This document shows, in pieces, positions 7,328 to 18,100 of a stretch of 32,500 nt of DNA. Below the pieces are notes generated by a model, which was given only the letters and a program-made list of their open reading frames with translations, did not search any database and was not told the origin of the DNA. Both the position numbers and the translations under genes were made by a program. How positions within the stretch are numbered: the first letter of the stretch is position 1; each line of letters begins with the position of its first letter. Source of the DNA: Mesostigma viride (Eukaryota; Streptophyta; Mesostigmatophyceae; Mesostigmatales; Mesostigmataceae); contig RPFO01000079.1 in assembly GCA_009746045.1 (NCBI GenBank), positions 3,328,409 through 3,360,908 on the forward strand. The letters run 5' to 3'.

Positions 7328-7595
7328 ATGGCCTGAGAAGGCACTCCGAGAAGGACTGGGGCGGGCGGGCTAAATAAAACGCGACAGTGCCCGCACCCCG
7401 CCGGCTCACCCCGGCGAACAAGACAAAGCGCACTGTCCCCCCCTGGGCCCATCGCTGCCGTCGCCGGGCGGCACGTTGGGGAGGCGGCTCCTTCTCCCTT
7501 TTTTGGTGCCTGTTGCATCATTTCGAACCCCTGGCCAACGGAGGCATGTTCATGAATGAGTGGATGCATGCATGAATGAATGGATGCATGATTGA
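7328..7595. other. Non-coding GC-rich stretch before the microsatellite block
   Basis: No gene is supported. Near 7545-7590 the words atga, atgg and gcatgcat recur (gaatgagtggatgcatgc then gaatgaatggatgcatga), a degenerate tetranucleotide tract that leads directly into the GGGA array. Confidence 0.4.
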
Positions 7596-8938
7596 TGGGG
7601 GGAGGGAGGGAGGGAGGGGCGGGCGGGCGGGAGGGAGGGAGGAGGGAGGAGGGAGGGAGGAGGGAGGGAGGGAGGGAGGGAGGGAGGGAGGGAGGGAGGG
7701 AGGGGGGAGGGAGGGAGGAGGGAGGAGGGAGGGAGGGAGGAGGAGGGGGAGGAGGGAGGGAGGGAGGGAGGGAGGGAGGGAGGGGGGAGGGAGGGAGGGA
7801 GGGAGGAGGGAGGGAGGGAGGGAGGGAGGGAGGGAGGAGGGAGGGAGGAGGGAGGAGGGAGGGAGGGAGGGAGGGAGGGAGGGAGGAGGGAGGGAGGGAG
7901 GGAGGAGGGAGGGAGGGAGGGAGGGAGGGAGGGAGGGAGGGAGGGAGGGAGGGAGGGAGGGAGGGAGGGAGGGAGGGAGGGAGGGAGGGAGGGAGGAGGG
8001 AGGGAGGGAGGGAGGGAGGGAGGGGGAGGGAGGAGGGAGGGAGGGAGAGGAGGGAGGGAGGGAGGGAGGGGGAGGGAGGAGGGAGGGAGGGAGGGAGGGA
8101 GGGAGGAGGGAGGGAGGGAGGAGGGAGGGAGGGAGGGAGGGAGGAGGGAGGGAGGGAGGGAGGGAGGAGGAGGAGGGAGGGAGGAGGGAGGGAGGGAGGA
8201 GGGAGGGAGGGAGGGAGGGAGGAGGAGGGAGGGAGGGCGGGCGGAGGAGGGAGGGAGGGAGGGAGGGAGGAGGAGGAGGGAGGGAGGGAGGGAGGGAGGG
8301 AGGGAGGGAGGGAGGAGGGAGGGAGGGAGGAGGGAGGGAGGGAGGGAGGGAGGGAGGGAGGGAGGGAGGGAGGGAGGGAGGGAGGAGGGAGGGAGGGAGG
8401 AGGAGGGAGGGAGGGAGGGAGGGAGGGAGGGAGGGAGGGAGGGGGAGGGAGGGAGGAGGGAGGGAGGAGGGAGGGAGGGAGGGAGGGAGGAGAGGGAGGG
8501 AGGGAGGGAGGGAGGGAGGGAGGGAGGGAGGGAGGGAGGGAGGGAGGAGGGAGGGAGGGAGGAGGGAGGGAGGGAGGGAGGAGAGGGAGGGAGGGAGGGA
8601 GGGAGGAGGGAGGGAGGGAGGGAGGGAGGGAGGAGGGAGGGAGGAGGGAGGGAGGGAGGGAGGGAGGGAGGGAGGGAGGGAGGAGGGAGGGAGGGAGGGA
8701 GGGAGGGAGGGAGGGAGGGAGGGAGGGAGGGGGAGGGAGGGAGGGAGGGAGGAGGGAGGGAGGGAGGGAGGGAGGGAGGGAGGGAGGGAGGGAGGAGGGA
8801 GGGAGGGAGGAGGGAGGGAGGGAGGGAGGGAGGGAGGAGGGAGGGAGGGAGGGAGGGAGGGAGGAGGAGGGAGGGAGGGAGGGAGGGAGGGAGGGAGGAG
8901 GGAGGGAGGGAGGGAGGGAGGGAGGGAGGGAGGGAAGG
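7596..8938 (+). repeat. (GGGA)n polypurine microsatellite, about 1.34 kb
   Basis: More than 1.3 kb is made almost only of G and A, mainly GGGA units with frequent GGA units and rare GGGC. The strand is pure purine over long spans, so it could form triplex (H-DNA) or G-quadruplex structures. Long open frames in all three phases and on the opposite strand come only from the repeat and are not genes. Confidence 0.97.
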
Positions 8939-8946
8939 CATGACTT

Positions 8947-9113
<167 letters not shown>

Positions 9114-9118
9114 GGTTA

Positions 9119-9736
9119 TATGGGTGGGTGGGTGGGTGGGTGGGTGGGTGGGTGGGTGGGTGGGTGGGTGGGTGCAGGTGGGTGGGTGGGTGGGTGGGTG
9201 GGCAGGTGGGTGGGTGGGTGGGTGCAGGTGGGTGGGTGCAGGTGGGTGGGTGGGTGGGTGGGTGGGTGGGTGGGTGGGTGGGTGGTGGTGGGTGGGTGGG
9301 TGGGTGGGTGGGTGGGGGGCGGGCGGGCGGGCGGCGGGCGGGCGGGCGGCGGGCGGGCGGCGGGCGGGCGGGCGGGCGGGCGGGCGGGCGGGCGGCGGGC
9401 GGCGCGGGCGGGCGGGCGGGCGGGCGGCGCGGGCGGGCGGGCGGGCGGGCGGCGGGGCGGGCGGGCGGGCGGCGGCGCGGCGGGCGGGCGGGCGGGCGGC
9501 GGGCGGGCGGCGGGGCGGGCGGGCGGGCGGGCGGGCGGGGGGGCGGCGCGCGGGCGGCGCGGGCGGGCGGGCGGCGGCGGGCGGGCGGCGCGGGGGCGGG
9601 CGGGCGGCGGGCGGGCGGGCGGGCGGGCGGCGCGGCGGGCGGCGGGGGGTGGTGGGTGGGTGGGTGGGTGGGTGGGTGGGTGGGTGGGTGGTGGGTGGGT
9701 GGGTGGGTGGGTGGGTGGGGTGGGTGGGTGGGTGGG
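9119..9736 (+). repeat. (GGGT)n - (GGGC)n - (GGGT)n compound microsatellite
   Basis: GGGT units run from about 9119 to 9313 with a few gcaggt interruptions. GGGC units with GGC and GCGC slips run to about 9646, and GGGT units resume to 9736. All runs of three G are on the + strand, so G-quadruplex potential is very high. The open frames here are repeat artefacts. Confidence 0.97.
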
Positions 9737-9859
9737 GAAGGTGTGCTTTTTATTATGATGATTAGCTAAGTTACGTGTGTGTTGTTGATGTACATGTTGA
9801 CGTTGTATCATGGGCGTGTGCCCCTAAGTCTGCCTTCCTGCAATATCACATAATATATC

Positions 9860-10990
9860 ATCAAGATGTGTTGTTGGGAACCTGACTATATATCCCAAAC
9901 TGGATCAGAATATATCCCAAACTGGAATGGTTGACTTGCAACTATGGGATGAAACCCTTGAAAAACAATTACTAGGAACTGCATTTTTTGTGCAATGTTG
10001 CTAGCATCTGTCACCTATTGGTCATGAAAACAGTCTGAATTTCTTGTGGGCAGTTAACATAGATGTTTTTATGAGCTGTGCAAAGTTCTAGGCTTAACTG
10101 AGTTCATTGATATAGGCACCCATATGTTGGAACCCTTGGAAAACCATGAAAAACTGCATTTTGGGGGTATTTATGCTAGCATTTGTCACCAATTTGTCGT
10201 CCAACCAGCCTGAAACTTTGTGGGCATGCTGCATGGGATGTGTTTAGAACATGTGCAAAGTTCCAGCTCCAACTGAGCTCATTTGGTGTCATAATGTATG
10301 CATATGTGTGATAAAACCCTTGGAAAACCATGAAAAACTGCTTTTTTTGGGGGTATTTATGCTAGCATTTGTCACCAATTTGTCATCCAACCAGCCTGAA
10401 ACTTTGTGGGCATGCTGCATGGGATGTGTTTAGAACATGTGCAAAGTTCCAGGCCCAACTGAGTTCATTTGGTGTCATTATGTATGCATATGTGTGATAA
10501 AACCCTTAAAAAACCATGAAAAACTGCATTTTTTGGGTATTTATGCTAGCATTTGTCACCAATTTGTCATCCAACCAGCCTGAAACTTTGTGGGCATGCT
10601 GCATGGGATGTGTTTAGAACATGTGCAAAGTTCCAGGCCCAACTGAGTTCATTTGGTGTCATTATGTATGCATATGTGTGATAAAACCCTTGGAAAACCA
10701 TGAAAAACTGCTTTTTTTGGGTATTTATGCTAGCATTTGTCACCAATTTGTCATCCAACCAGCCTGAAACTTTGTGGGCATGCTGCATGGGATGTGTTTA
10801 GAACATGTGCAAAGTTCCAGGCCCAACTGAGTTCATTTGATGTCATTATATATGCATACATGCCAGAAAGTGCTGAAAATACGGTATTTTTTGCTAGCAA
10901 ATGTCACCATGTTACCATGCTGCCAACTCCCAAAATTTTTTTTGACCACATGGCATCATAAGATATCTGATAAGGAACCTTGGTGCCAAA
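9860..10990 (+). repeat. Tandem satellite, monomer about 184 bp, five to six copies
   Basis: The word gctagc followed by atttgtcacc or a close variant recurs at 10000, 10175, 10361, 10545, 10729 and 10893, giving spacings of 175, 186, 184, 184 and 164. Between them the monomer is highly conserved in the middle copies: ccaaccagcctgaaactttg, tgggcatgctgcatgggatg, aacatgtgcaaagttccagg and tgataaaacccttggaaaac. The first and last copies are more diverged. The sequence is AT-rich with no coding sense. The monomer size is close to nucleosome spacing, as in many centromeric or pericentromeric satellites. Confidence 0.9.
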
Positions 10991-11009
10991 TTTGAGGTCA
11001 AACTGACCA

Positions 11010-11957
11010 TTATTCCATCTCCAAATATTTTCCAGGGGAAGAAAATGGGTTTTCGGATTGATGTGGGTCGCTGACCGCAGCAGGTCCGCGTAGGTAGGAG
11101 AGCGGCGGGAGGTCCCCCGCATCCTGCCGGGGTGGCTGGGATGCAATGGTGGCCGTCTGCTCCGCTATCTTGGGGACCTGTGTGGCCAGGGCCTCGGTGT
11201 GGGCGGTGATGGCATCAAGCTTCTTCATGAGCACGCCACACTTGCCCTCCACCTGGTTAAGGCGAGAGACAAGTGCAGCATGCGTTTCCGAAGCTTGCAC
11301 CGCGGTGTGCAGCGTCGTGAACTGGGGCTGGAGCTTGTGGACGACCGTGGTTTCCACATTGCGGAGACCCGGGCCTCCACCGTGCATGTTGAGCGTTGTG
11401 TTCAGCGATGACAGCTTCTCGGCCGCCAGCGGCCAGGTTGATCACGTGCTCCTCCAGCACTGCACGGATGTCATCCTTGCAGAGGGAGGGAGCCGATGGG
11501 GCTGCCGGCCGCGCAGCTAGGCTGGGCTGGGGTGCGGAGCTGAGCGATGATGGCGGCTTCAGTGAGCTGGAAGTGGCTGCACAGGATAGCGATGCGGTGG
11601 TCTCCCCTGGCAAAGAACCTGAGTCTCCAGGTTCTGGTCGGGGATCGAGATGGGCCCTGTGGGCCCACGGAGCTTGCGTTCCTGGGCTAAGAAACGCACT
11701 ATTTCGAGTTTTTCGACGCATTCGTCGTTGGTCAATTGCATCCAGTCGCTGAAAGAAAAGCGGTCGTAATCTGGTAGGTACTTTCGCCATTTGTGCTCGT
11801 GGCAGGGTTTCTTGGGCTCGGGCGAGGCGCTTGGCGATGGGTTTGCTGGCGGTGGATTTGCGAGCCAAGGCGGCTGGGCGAGGACGATGGCGAGTGGGTT
11901 GGGCTGGGAGCCGGTAAGCTCCTTTTCCAAACCCCGTTTTGCTTTTGGGGTCATCAT
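11010..11957 (-). pseudogene. L1-type ORF1p-like N-terminal half (copy C), frameshifted
   Basis: Read on the minus strand from ATG 11954-11957, the first part encodes a proline-rich head and a globular part (HEHKWRKYLPDYDRFSFSDW, then NDECVEKLEIVRFLAQERKL). After a frame change near 11560-11680 the coding sense continues as KDDIRAVLEEHVINLAAGG. After a further change it reads as a coiled coil: FTTLHTAVQASETHAALVSR, then KLDAITAHTEALATQVPKIA. The last part is similar to the segment GKVDALATQVPEIAERTATI on the + strand at about 12380-12450, which ties both to one element family. The nucleic-acid-binding half is missing at the left end, where the satellite begins. Confidence 0.5.
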
Positions 11958-12171
11958 AGCTGCTTGTCACGTGATAACTTTGGCAATACTGCGTTTCAGC
12001 CGTAACCGATTATACTGGCGTGTACGTCTGAATAAAGCGCATCGAATGCAAGTGGTCTGACCGAAGTTGGGGCTCAGACGCAAAAGATCTGAGCTCCCCC
12101 GTCAGCCATACCGCCGTCAGCCATTTTCGTTGCATAATGAGATTAGCATATAGTACTCGATCCGTGGCATG

Positions 12172-12240
12172 CTGGAGCTTAATAAGTTCTGTGTCATGCG
12201 CATGGGCCATGCGCATGACACACAACTTATTAAGCTCCAG
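12172..12240. repeat. 69-nt near-perfect palindrome (34-bp stem, one mismatch)
   Basis: The arms 12172-12205 and 12207-12240 are reverse complements with one mismatch (12189/12223) and a one-base centre at 12206. The left arm starts ctggagcttaataagtt and the right arm ends aacttattaagctccag. It lies at the junction between the oppositely oriented retroelement pieces. Confidence 0.95.
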
Positions 12241-12319
12241 CCTCAGTTTACTGCTATACGCAAGAGCACATTGCCACCAAAGTTTCCGAGGCCACAGCCA
12301 CTGTGACCACCCGCGCCAG

Positions 12320-13075
12320 ATGGAAGGCCAGATGGAAGGCCGAGTCGGCCAAGGCACTGTGAACTTGAGGCAGTTGCTAGGCAAGGTAGACGCCCTGGCC
12401 ACGCAGGTCCCCGAGATCGCCGAGCGAACGGCCACCATCGCCGCCCAACCTGCTGGCCAGCAGGGCTAGCGATCATGACCCCTCGACTCGCGCCTCCTGG
12501 GCTGACCTGCTCAAGAGCCAGCTAGGCGACCTCTACCACCACCGCCACTGATGCAATTAGCTAGCTCTAGGAGCTGGAAGATACGCACTGCGAGGCCGCT
12601 GACCGCGACCGTCGCCGCTGCCGGGTCATCCTCAGCTAGGCGCTTGGACAAGCAGCCGGAGGAGACCCCAGACTCTCGATCTTCTCGACGAGCTGAAGAA
12701 ACAACTCTTGGCGTGCATGGAGCTGCCAGGTGCGACACTGCAGGGCGCCTACTGCCTGCCCCATGCACGGGACAAGGCTGGCCCCCGTCCAGTGGTCCTC
12801 ACCTTCAGCGACATCACGTACGTACATATGCAGCCCGAGTTCGGTTCCTCTATCAGTCGCAAGAAGCTGGCGAACACCTCCTGGTCGCTTGACGACGACC
12901 TGACGCCAGCCCAGCAGTGCTCAGCAACGCCGCGATAAGTGGCCAGACTATACATGGATCCGCCACAAGATCGACCAACCCCGAGAAGCCCCAAGTGTAC
13001 TGGCGGGGCGGGGAACTTTATGTCTTAACAAGAAACTGTGTCCAGAAGCCCGCCCCCCGGGCTCCCCCGGGATAG
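12320..13075 (+). pseudogene. L1-type ORF1p-like C-terminal half (copy B), several frameshifts
   Basis: On the + strand, pieces in changing frames follow the order of copy A: coiled-coil end LLGKVDALATQVPEIAERTA, then DRDRRRCRVIL, then LLDELKKQLLACMELPGATL, PHARDKAGPRPVVLTFSD, SRKKLANTSWSLDDDLTPAQ and finally EKPQVYWRGGELYVLTRN, with a stop at 13073-13075. At least three frame changes and a stop at about 12467-12469 make it a pseudogene. The family is assigned by match to copy A at 6080-6640 and by the L1 ORF1p block order. No ORF2 follows directly, although a possible ORF2 end is seen at 13525-13770. Confidence 0.6.
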
Positions 13076-13524
13076 AGCACTCAAGCTAGTTATCTAGATG
13101 GGGGCAGCTAGTTGTCTAGATGAATGCAATCGATTATGGGATAGCTTAGGAATTACAGCACTTGAACATTTGATATTAGCGCCCAGCGTTATGGTACCTT
13201 CAATTAGCTATGGCACCTTGTGGCCATCAGCTTGCGCCTAAGCCGACGTCTTGAGCTAGCCGGCCACCTCACCTTTGTAGCATAATCTTGAGCTATGGAT
13301 GGTATTGCACCCACAGTGTTGCGCCCCGGCAGGTGCCATGCTGTACGTGGAGAAAACGCTCTGTGGCCTGCCCACTTGTGGCAGTGAGAGAAGCTAGGGC
13401 TGCGCCCTCCCGTTCCTTCTCGCTGTGTATATAGGGTTGAAGGTTCCTTTACTCTGTATTGGCACCCACGTGACGCAGTCACGTGCTTATTAACTAATGG
13501 ACACGCAAGTACTTATACTTACTT
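13076..13524. other. Non-coding stretch in the retroelement region
   Basis: No gene is supported. Two 17-bp direct copies of agctagttntctagatg occur at about 13083-13122. A cacgtgacgcagtcacgtg imperfect palindrome lies near 13467-13485. Confidence 0.4.
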
Positions 13525-13770
13525 ATGGCTAGCTCACCCAACCACCGGCGCCCGATCAACATTGGTACTGTGCTCGATTACGATGGCGGCCAGGGTTGCA
13601 CATGCCCCCTGCTTATAATTATTGATGTCTCCGTGGCTCGGCTGCTCTCCGGTCGCCACATGATCCTCCGGGCGGCTGTGGATGCCGGCACGCGTACTGC
13701 TGCCGCTGTGGCTGAGCACGAAAAGTTTGCCTCCAATACGGCAATTATGTGGGGCCCCACCGGGTCATGA
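13525..13770 (+). pseudogene. Possible C-terminal end of a non-LTR reverse transcriptase (endonuclease-like region)
   Basis: An 81-codon open stretch reads HRRPINIGTVLDYDGGQG, then LIIIDVSVARLL, then an Ala-rich helix ending AEHEKFASNTAIMWG. This resembles the segment after the reverse transcriptase in many non-LTR elements: RRPADxxxxxxDGG, then (V/I)DVSVxxPL, then an AAxxAExxKxxKY helix. The usual following FxPLxxExxG block is not seen, and the reverse transcriptase itself is absent. I treat it as a decayed retroelement remnant, consistent with the ORF1-like pieces just upstream. Confidence 0.35.
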
Positions 13771-15121
13771 ATCCCCTTTGTCCTTCAAGGAGTAATTCGG
13801 GGCCATGCATATGGGCCCCAATTAAGACGGCTGCCAGCGTGCCGGTGCACGGCGTGAAAACGTACTGCCTTGACCTCACGCGAGGGTCAGACCGCCCCTG
13901 CCGTACGTGGTCTGCCCGGACGTGGTCCTCGTCAGTATATTCCGGAGCGGCAGTGCCTGTCCCTTGCCCTCACAGGCACTGTGGCTGCTGTGTTATTCCG
14001 CCCCATCCGGGCCGACTTTGTTGCGACCTTTGTGGTTTAGATCCTTCGGACCAGAGCTGGCCGGTGGGCCGGCAGCGATGTCGCTGTGTGTCGTAGATAG
14101 TTGTACCTTGTGCTGGCCTGATCCTTGCATGCCCGTGTCATGCAGATCTATTATTCTTATTATCTTTAGGGTTCTTCTTCTTTTCGTAGTTTTCCTTATG
14201 TTGCATGCCAATCTCACGGGTCTCTAAAATTTATCATTCTCAATGAATACATGTATAGAGTTCAAGGTCTGCTCAAACAGGCTACCATTGATACACTGCA
14301 ACTGTATAGTACGCTGGTTGTCTCCTTGGTATAGTACGCACGAGAGAACTGAAAATTGTAGGTACCGAGCTAGCGATACCTTCATAATCAACGCAAGTAG
14401 TTCCAGCCAGAAGAATATACATCACACTTCCTTTTTTTTCTGCATATTCAATAACACTTAGCTTTCCATCCTCATGAAGGATAATTGTTAGGATGCGAGT
14501 GCATTTGCGCCCTTAAATGTTGGAGCGCAAACTCCCTAGAGCACTTTACAAAACATCCCACCGCACCTGGCCTGCCAGGGTATCCACAAGGCCATTTTTA
14601 CCACATTCATCCACGTTTGATTCAAGGGAATGGCTGGGCTTTGTGAGCACGAGTTGCTCATCTCCGCACACGCCGCCATTAAGAACAGGCCCAGGCATCA
14701 CTAGCCCAAACCGAGCATGCAAGACAGATGGTGATGGCATCACGAAGGTGGCCATGGCAGTGTGACCGCCTTACTAGGCAAAAGACCAGTACCCATGACT
14801 GGGAAGGACACGAGCTAGGGAAGGATACAATCTGACGGTGTGAACAACACAATCTAGACATAGCTTGGCCCAACCACCTGGCCCAACCACTTAGGGCCAG
14901 CTACCAGGCGGCGAAGTCTCCTTCGGCTGAGACCCATGATTAACGGCAATGGAAAGCATCCCAAAGCCCGCACGTCATCTCTAAACCCCGACATCTCGCC
15001 ATTGTCACGCCCAGCCGCAGCCAGACCACTGTCCCCAGTAGGCCCCACTTGCAAACTGTGCCATCCCTGGGTCTTTCCTTACGGAAATTATCCCTGGCAT
15101 CGACTCTGCAGTAACGCGGAA
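13771..15121. other. Intergenic stretch between retroelement remnants and the Ariadne gene
   Basis: I find no supported coding region. A T-rich run with short direct words at 14150-14210 looks like a retroelement 3' end or untranslated region. A small duplication (ggcccaaccac) lies at 14870-14894. The right end, next to 15122, should contain the 3' untranslated region of the minus-strand Ariadne gene; no obvious polyadenylation word stands out. Confidence 0.4.
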
Positions 15122-18100
15122 TCACTTGGAAGACGACCTTGGCCCCACAGCGACCGCCGCCGAGGCCTTGGGCGCCCCCGCACCTGCCGTCGAGCTGCCC
15201 CCCGCAATCCCCTCGGACGCCAGAAACGCGCTCAGGTCATCGGCCGTGTCCTTTGGTCCCGGGACTGCAAACCCCTCGGTGCCCTTGAGCAGCTTCTTGC
15301 GGCTGGCGGCGAGCACCCCCTCGAGCGCCAGCACCTCGGCCTTGCTGTCCAGCAGCTTCTGCACGTCCGCCTCCAGCAGGCCCGACAGCCGCTCCGTCTT
15401 CTGCTCCAGGTCCTGCACATGTGAGGCGCAGAACCATCGCAACATTTTCTTTTTTAAAAAAATTTAGTTTGAACCATGATAACAGTTTTTTTTCTAAGAA
15501 AAACAATATTTCATTTGAACATGGTCCCATAAATGACAACTCAGCACTCATGTAAAAGCAGGGGCAAAACCGGCAGGAGGGGGAACGTGGTGGCAAGGAT
15601 GAGGCCAAGGAAAGCACTCAGGAGTGAGTCCCAGACCAGGCTGGGCAGGCTGGGCAGGCTGGGCAGGAGGGGCAGGAGGGGCAGGGGGGCAGGGGGGCAG
15701 GAGGGGCCGGGGGGCAGGAGGGACAGGGGGGCAGGAGGGGCAGGAGGGGCAGGAGGGGCAGGAGGGGCAGGAGGGGCAGGAGGGGCGGGAGGGGCGGGAG
15801 GGGCGGGAGGGGCGGGAGGGGCGGGAGGGGCGGGAGGGGAGGGAGGGGCGGGAGGGGCGGGAGGGGCGGGAGGGGCGGGAGGGGCGGGAGGGGCGGGAGG
15901 GGCGGGAGGGGAGGGGCGGGAGGGGCGGGAGGGGCGGGAGGGGCGGGAGGGGCGGGAGGGGCAGGAGGGGCAGGAGTGGCAGGAGGGGCAGGAGGGGCTG
16001 GAGGGGCAGGAGGGGCAGGAGGGGCAGGAGGGGCAGGAGGGGCAGGAGGGGCAAGGGGCAGGGGGGGCAGGGGGGGCAGGAGGGGGAAGGATGAGATCAG
16101 GGCCACAGCTGAATGACATGGAGAGACATGCAGGAAGGCCGCCGCTCATGAAAGGGGTCGCATTTCGTAGTTTTCCGAGGCTCTGTGCACCACGCACCAG
16201 GCCTATCACACAGAATAACTTACGCAGATACTGACCCCTCCCACTTCAGGCGCACCGCCTCCTAGCACATCTTTCAATTGATGAAACAATCATCAGTCGG
16301 GATGTGGCATGCATAAAGAGTGGGTGGCGGTACCTCGACAGGAACAAAGTGGGGAGGTTGACTCAATTGTCCCTCCAACAACACATCTACACGATTTCTT
16401 GTTATCGTTTCTTTCGTTTCTTTTCGTGTCCTTTTCTGTTCTTTTCCATTATCCGGCCTAGTGGCACGCACCTGCTGCAGGAAGGAGAAGAGGTTCTTCT
16501 CCGGCGCATCCTCCTGAAGTGAGTAGGCGAGGACGTACGTCCACTTGAGCACGTTGCGGCAGCGGATGACCTCGGCCGTCGCGTGGCCAACAAACTGGGG
16601 GCCGGGGTTGGGGGTTGGGAGGGAGTTGCAGTCCAACGTAATAGATGCGCCCAGGCAGGTGGCATGGTGTGCAGCACGGGGGCGGCACAACGAGTTGAAA
16701 CGCGATGCGCAGCATGGTGAGTTGGGTTCAGGTGTTACAGGCACGCCCGGGTGGGCCGTGAGGAGCTGAGTGGGTGACAAACCCAGGAGGAATGAACAGC
16801 GCAGCACAGGATGGACGGCGTAGCATTTTGGGTAAGGTAAGTGACGGTACCTGAAAGCAGGCTATGTTACACACAGAACAAAAGGCTACTTGATAACCGG
16901 AACGGACACAAGGTTGCAACCCTGGATGGGAAGGCTCCTTGACAACCCAGGGTATTAAAAAAGACAAGTCAGTCTGTACTAGCATCGCCACCATGAATGA
17001 ATGGCATGATCAGAAAGTCAGTACAATCATCACCAGGACCATGCTCCAGTAAGCATTCATCAATGCAACACATGCTGCCACATACAGTGACCAAGCCAGT
17101 GCCGGGTGCCAGGGCGCCAGCACTGCGACTAGGCAGGCATTCCACAATGGCAATGCGCGCGGGTTGGGGAAGGAGTGGGCGGGCTACAGTGCACATCCTT
17201 CCCCGCAAGAAGTCATACCTACGCATCCACCCACCCGTGGTCCCACCTCGTACCTGCACATCCCCCCACATCAGGTTGGACGCATTGCTGTGCAGGTCGT
17301 TCATCTTGGCCTCCGCCTTCTCGCGTGTGCGCCCGTCCAGCTTGCGCGACTGCTCGTGGTTGATGAAGCGGTGGTAGTAGAAGAGGTAGCGATCCAGCGC
17401 CGCTCGGCTCTTCTCCTTCTCGCCCGTCTTGCCGGACTTCTTGCTTGGGTCGTAGCGATTGCTGGTGTGTGTGGGGGGGGGGCGGGGGGGGGGGCGGGGG
17501 GCCGGGGGGAGGCGTTGAAAAGGGGGAGGGGAAGGGAACGGCACCGTTAAGAGGTTAATGGCGTGTGGGGGAGGGTGGGGGACAGAGGGGGGGTCAAACC
17601 ACGAAGTTGCCTGGAATGCTAGAGCATCAACTATGTATGAGCAACTGCCACTCAGAAGGCCAACGGATTAAAAAAGAAGAAAAGCGCACTATCCTAGGAC
17701 AGCAGATTTGCCATGAACACATAGGGCGGGCAACCGCGGCGGCTTACCAAGAGTAGTAGTCGTTGTGGGACTTCCACTCCTCCATGCACACCCAGCAGAA
17801 CTCGTACTTGCTGCAAACGGTCGCCAGCAGCACCAGCAATGAATGAGCAGGGGAAGCGGATAGGAGCATCAGCTGACATGACATGTGCACGGGGAACCCT
17901 GCATGACATGTGCACGGGGAGCCCTGTCGATAGCATCATGTGCACTCGATGACTATTTTTTATACCTCCTTGTTTTGGAAAGGGGGGGGGGAGGGGGGGG
18001 CTGCTAGAGAGGGGGAGACGTGAGCAGAAAAGAAGCTGCGAAGCAGAGAACGCGCCGCAAGGAGTGCTCAACAACAACTATACCATCTCAGCCCTTCCCA

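Noticed and set aside
9119-9736. Telomere-like G-rich repeat
   Set aside because: GGGT and GGGC tetranucleotides lack the TTTAGGG or TTTTAGGG unit and unique sequence continues on both sides.
15533-16234. Collagen-like Gly-Ala-Gly and Pro-rich frames on both strands
   Set aside because: These are artefacts of the 9-bp array inside Ariadne intron 8; the flanking exons prove intronic position.
16997-17550. Plus-strand frames of about 126 codons
   Set aside because: They are antisense shadows of Ariadne exon 7, which is fixed by conserved sequence and splice phases.
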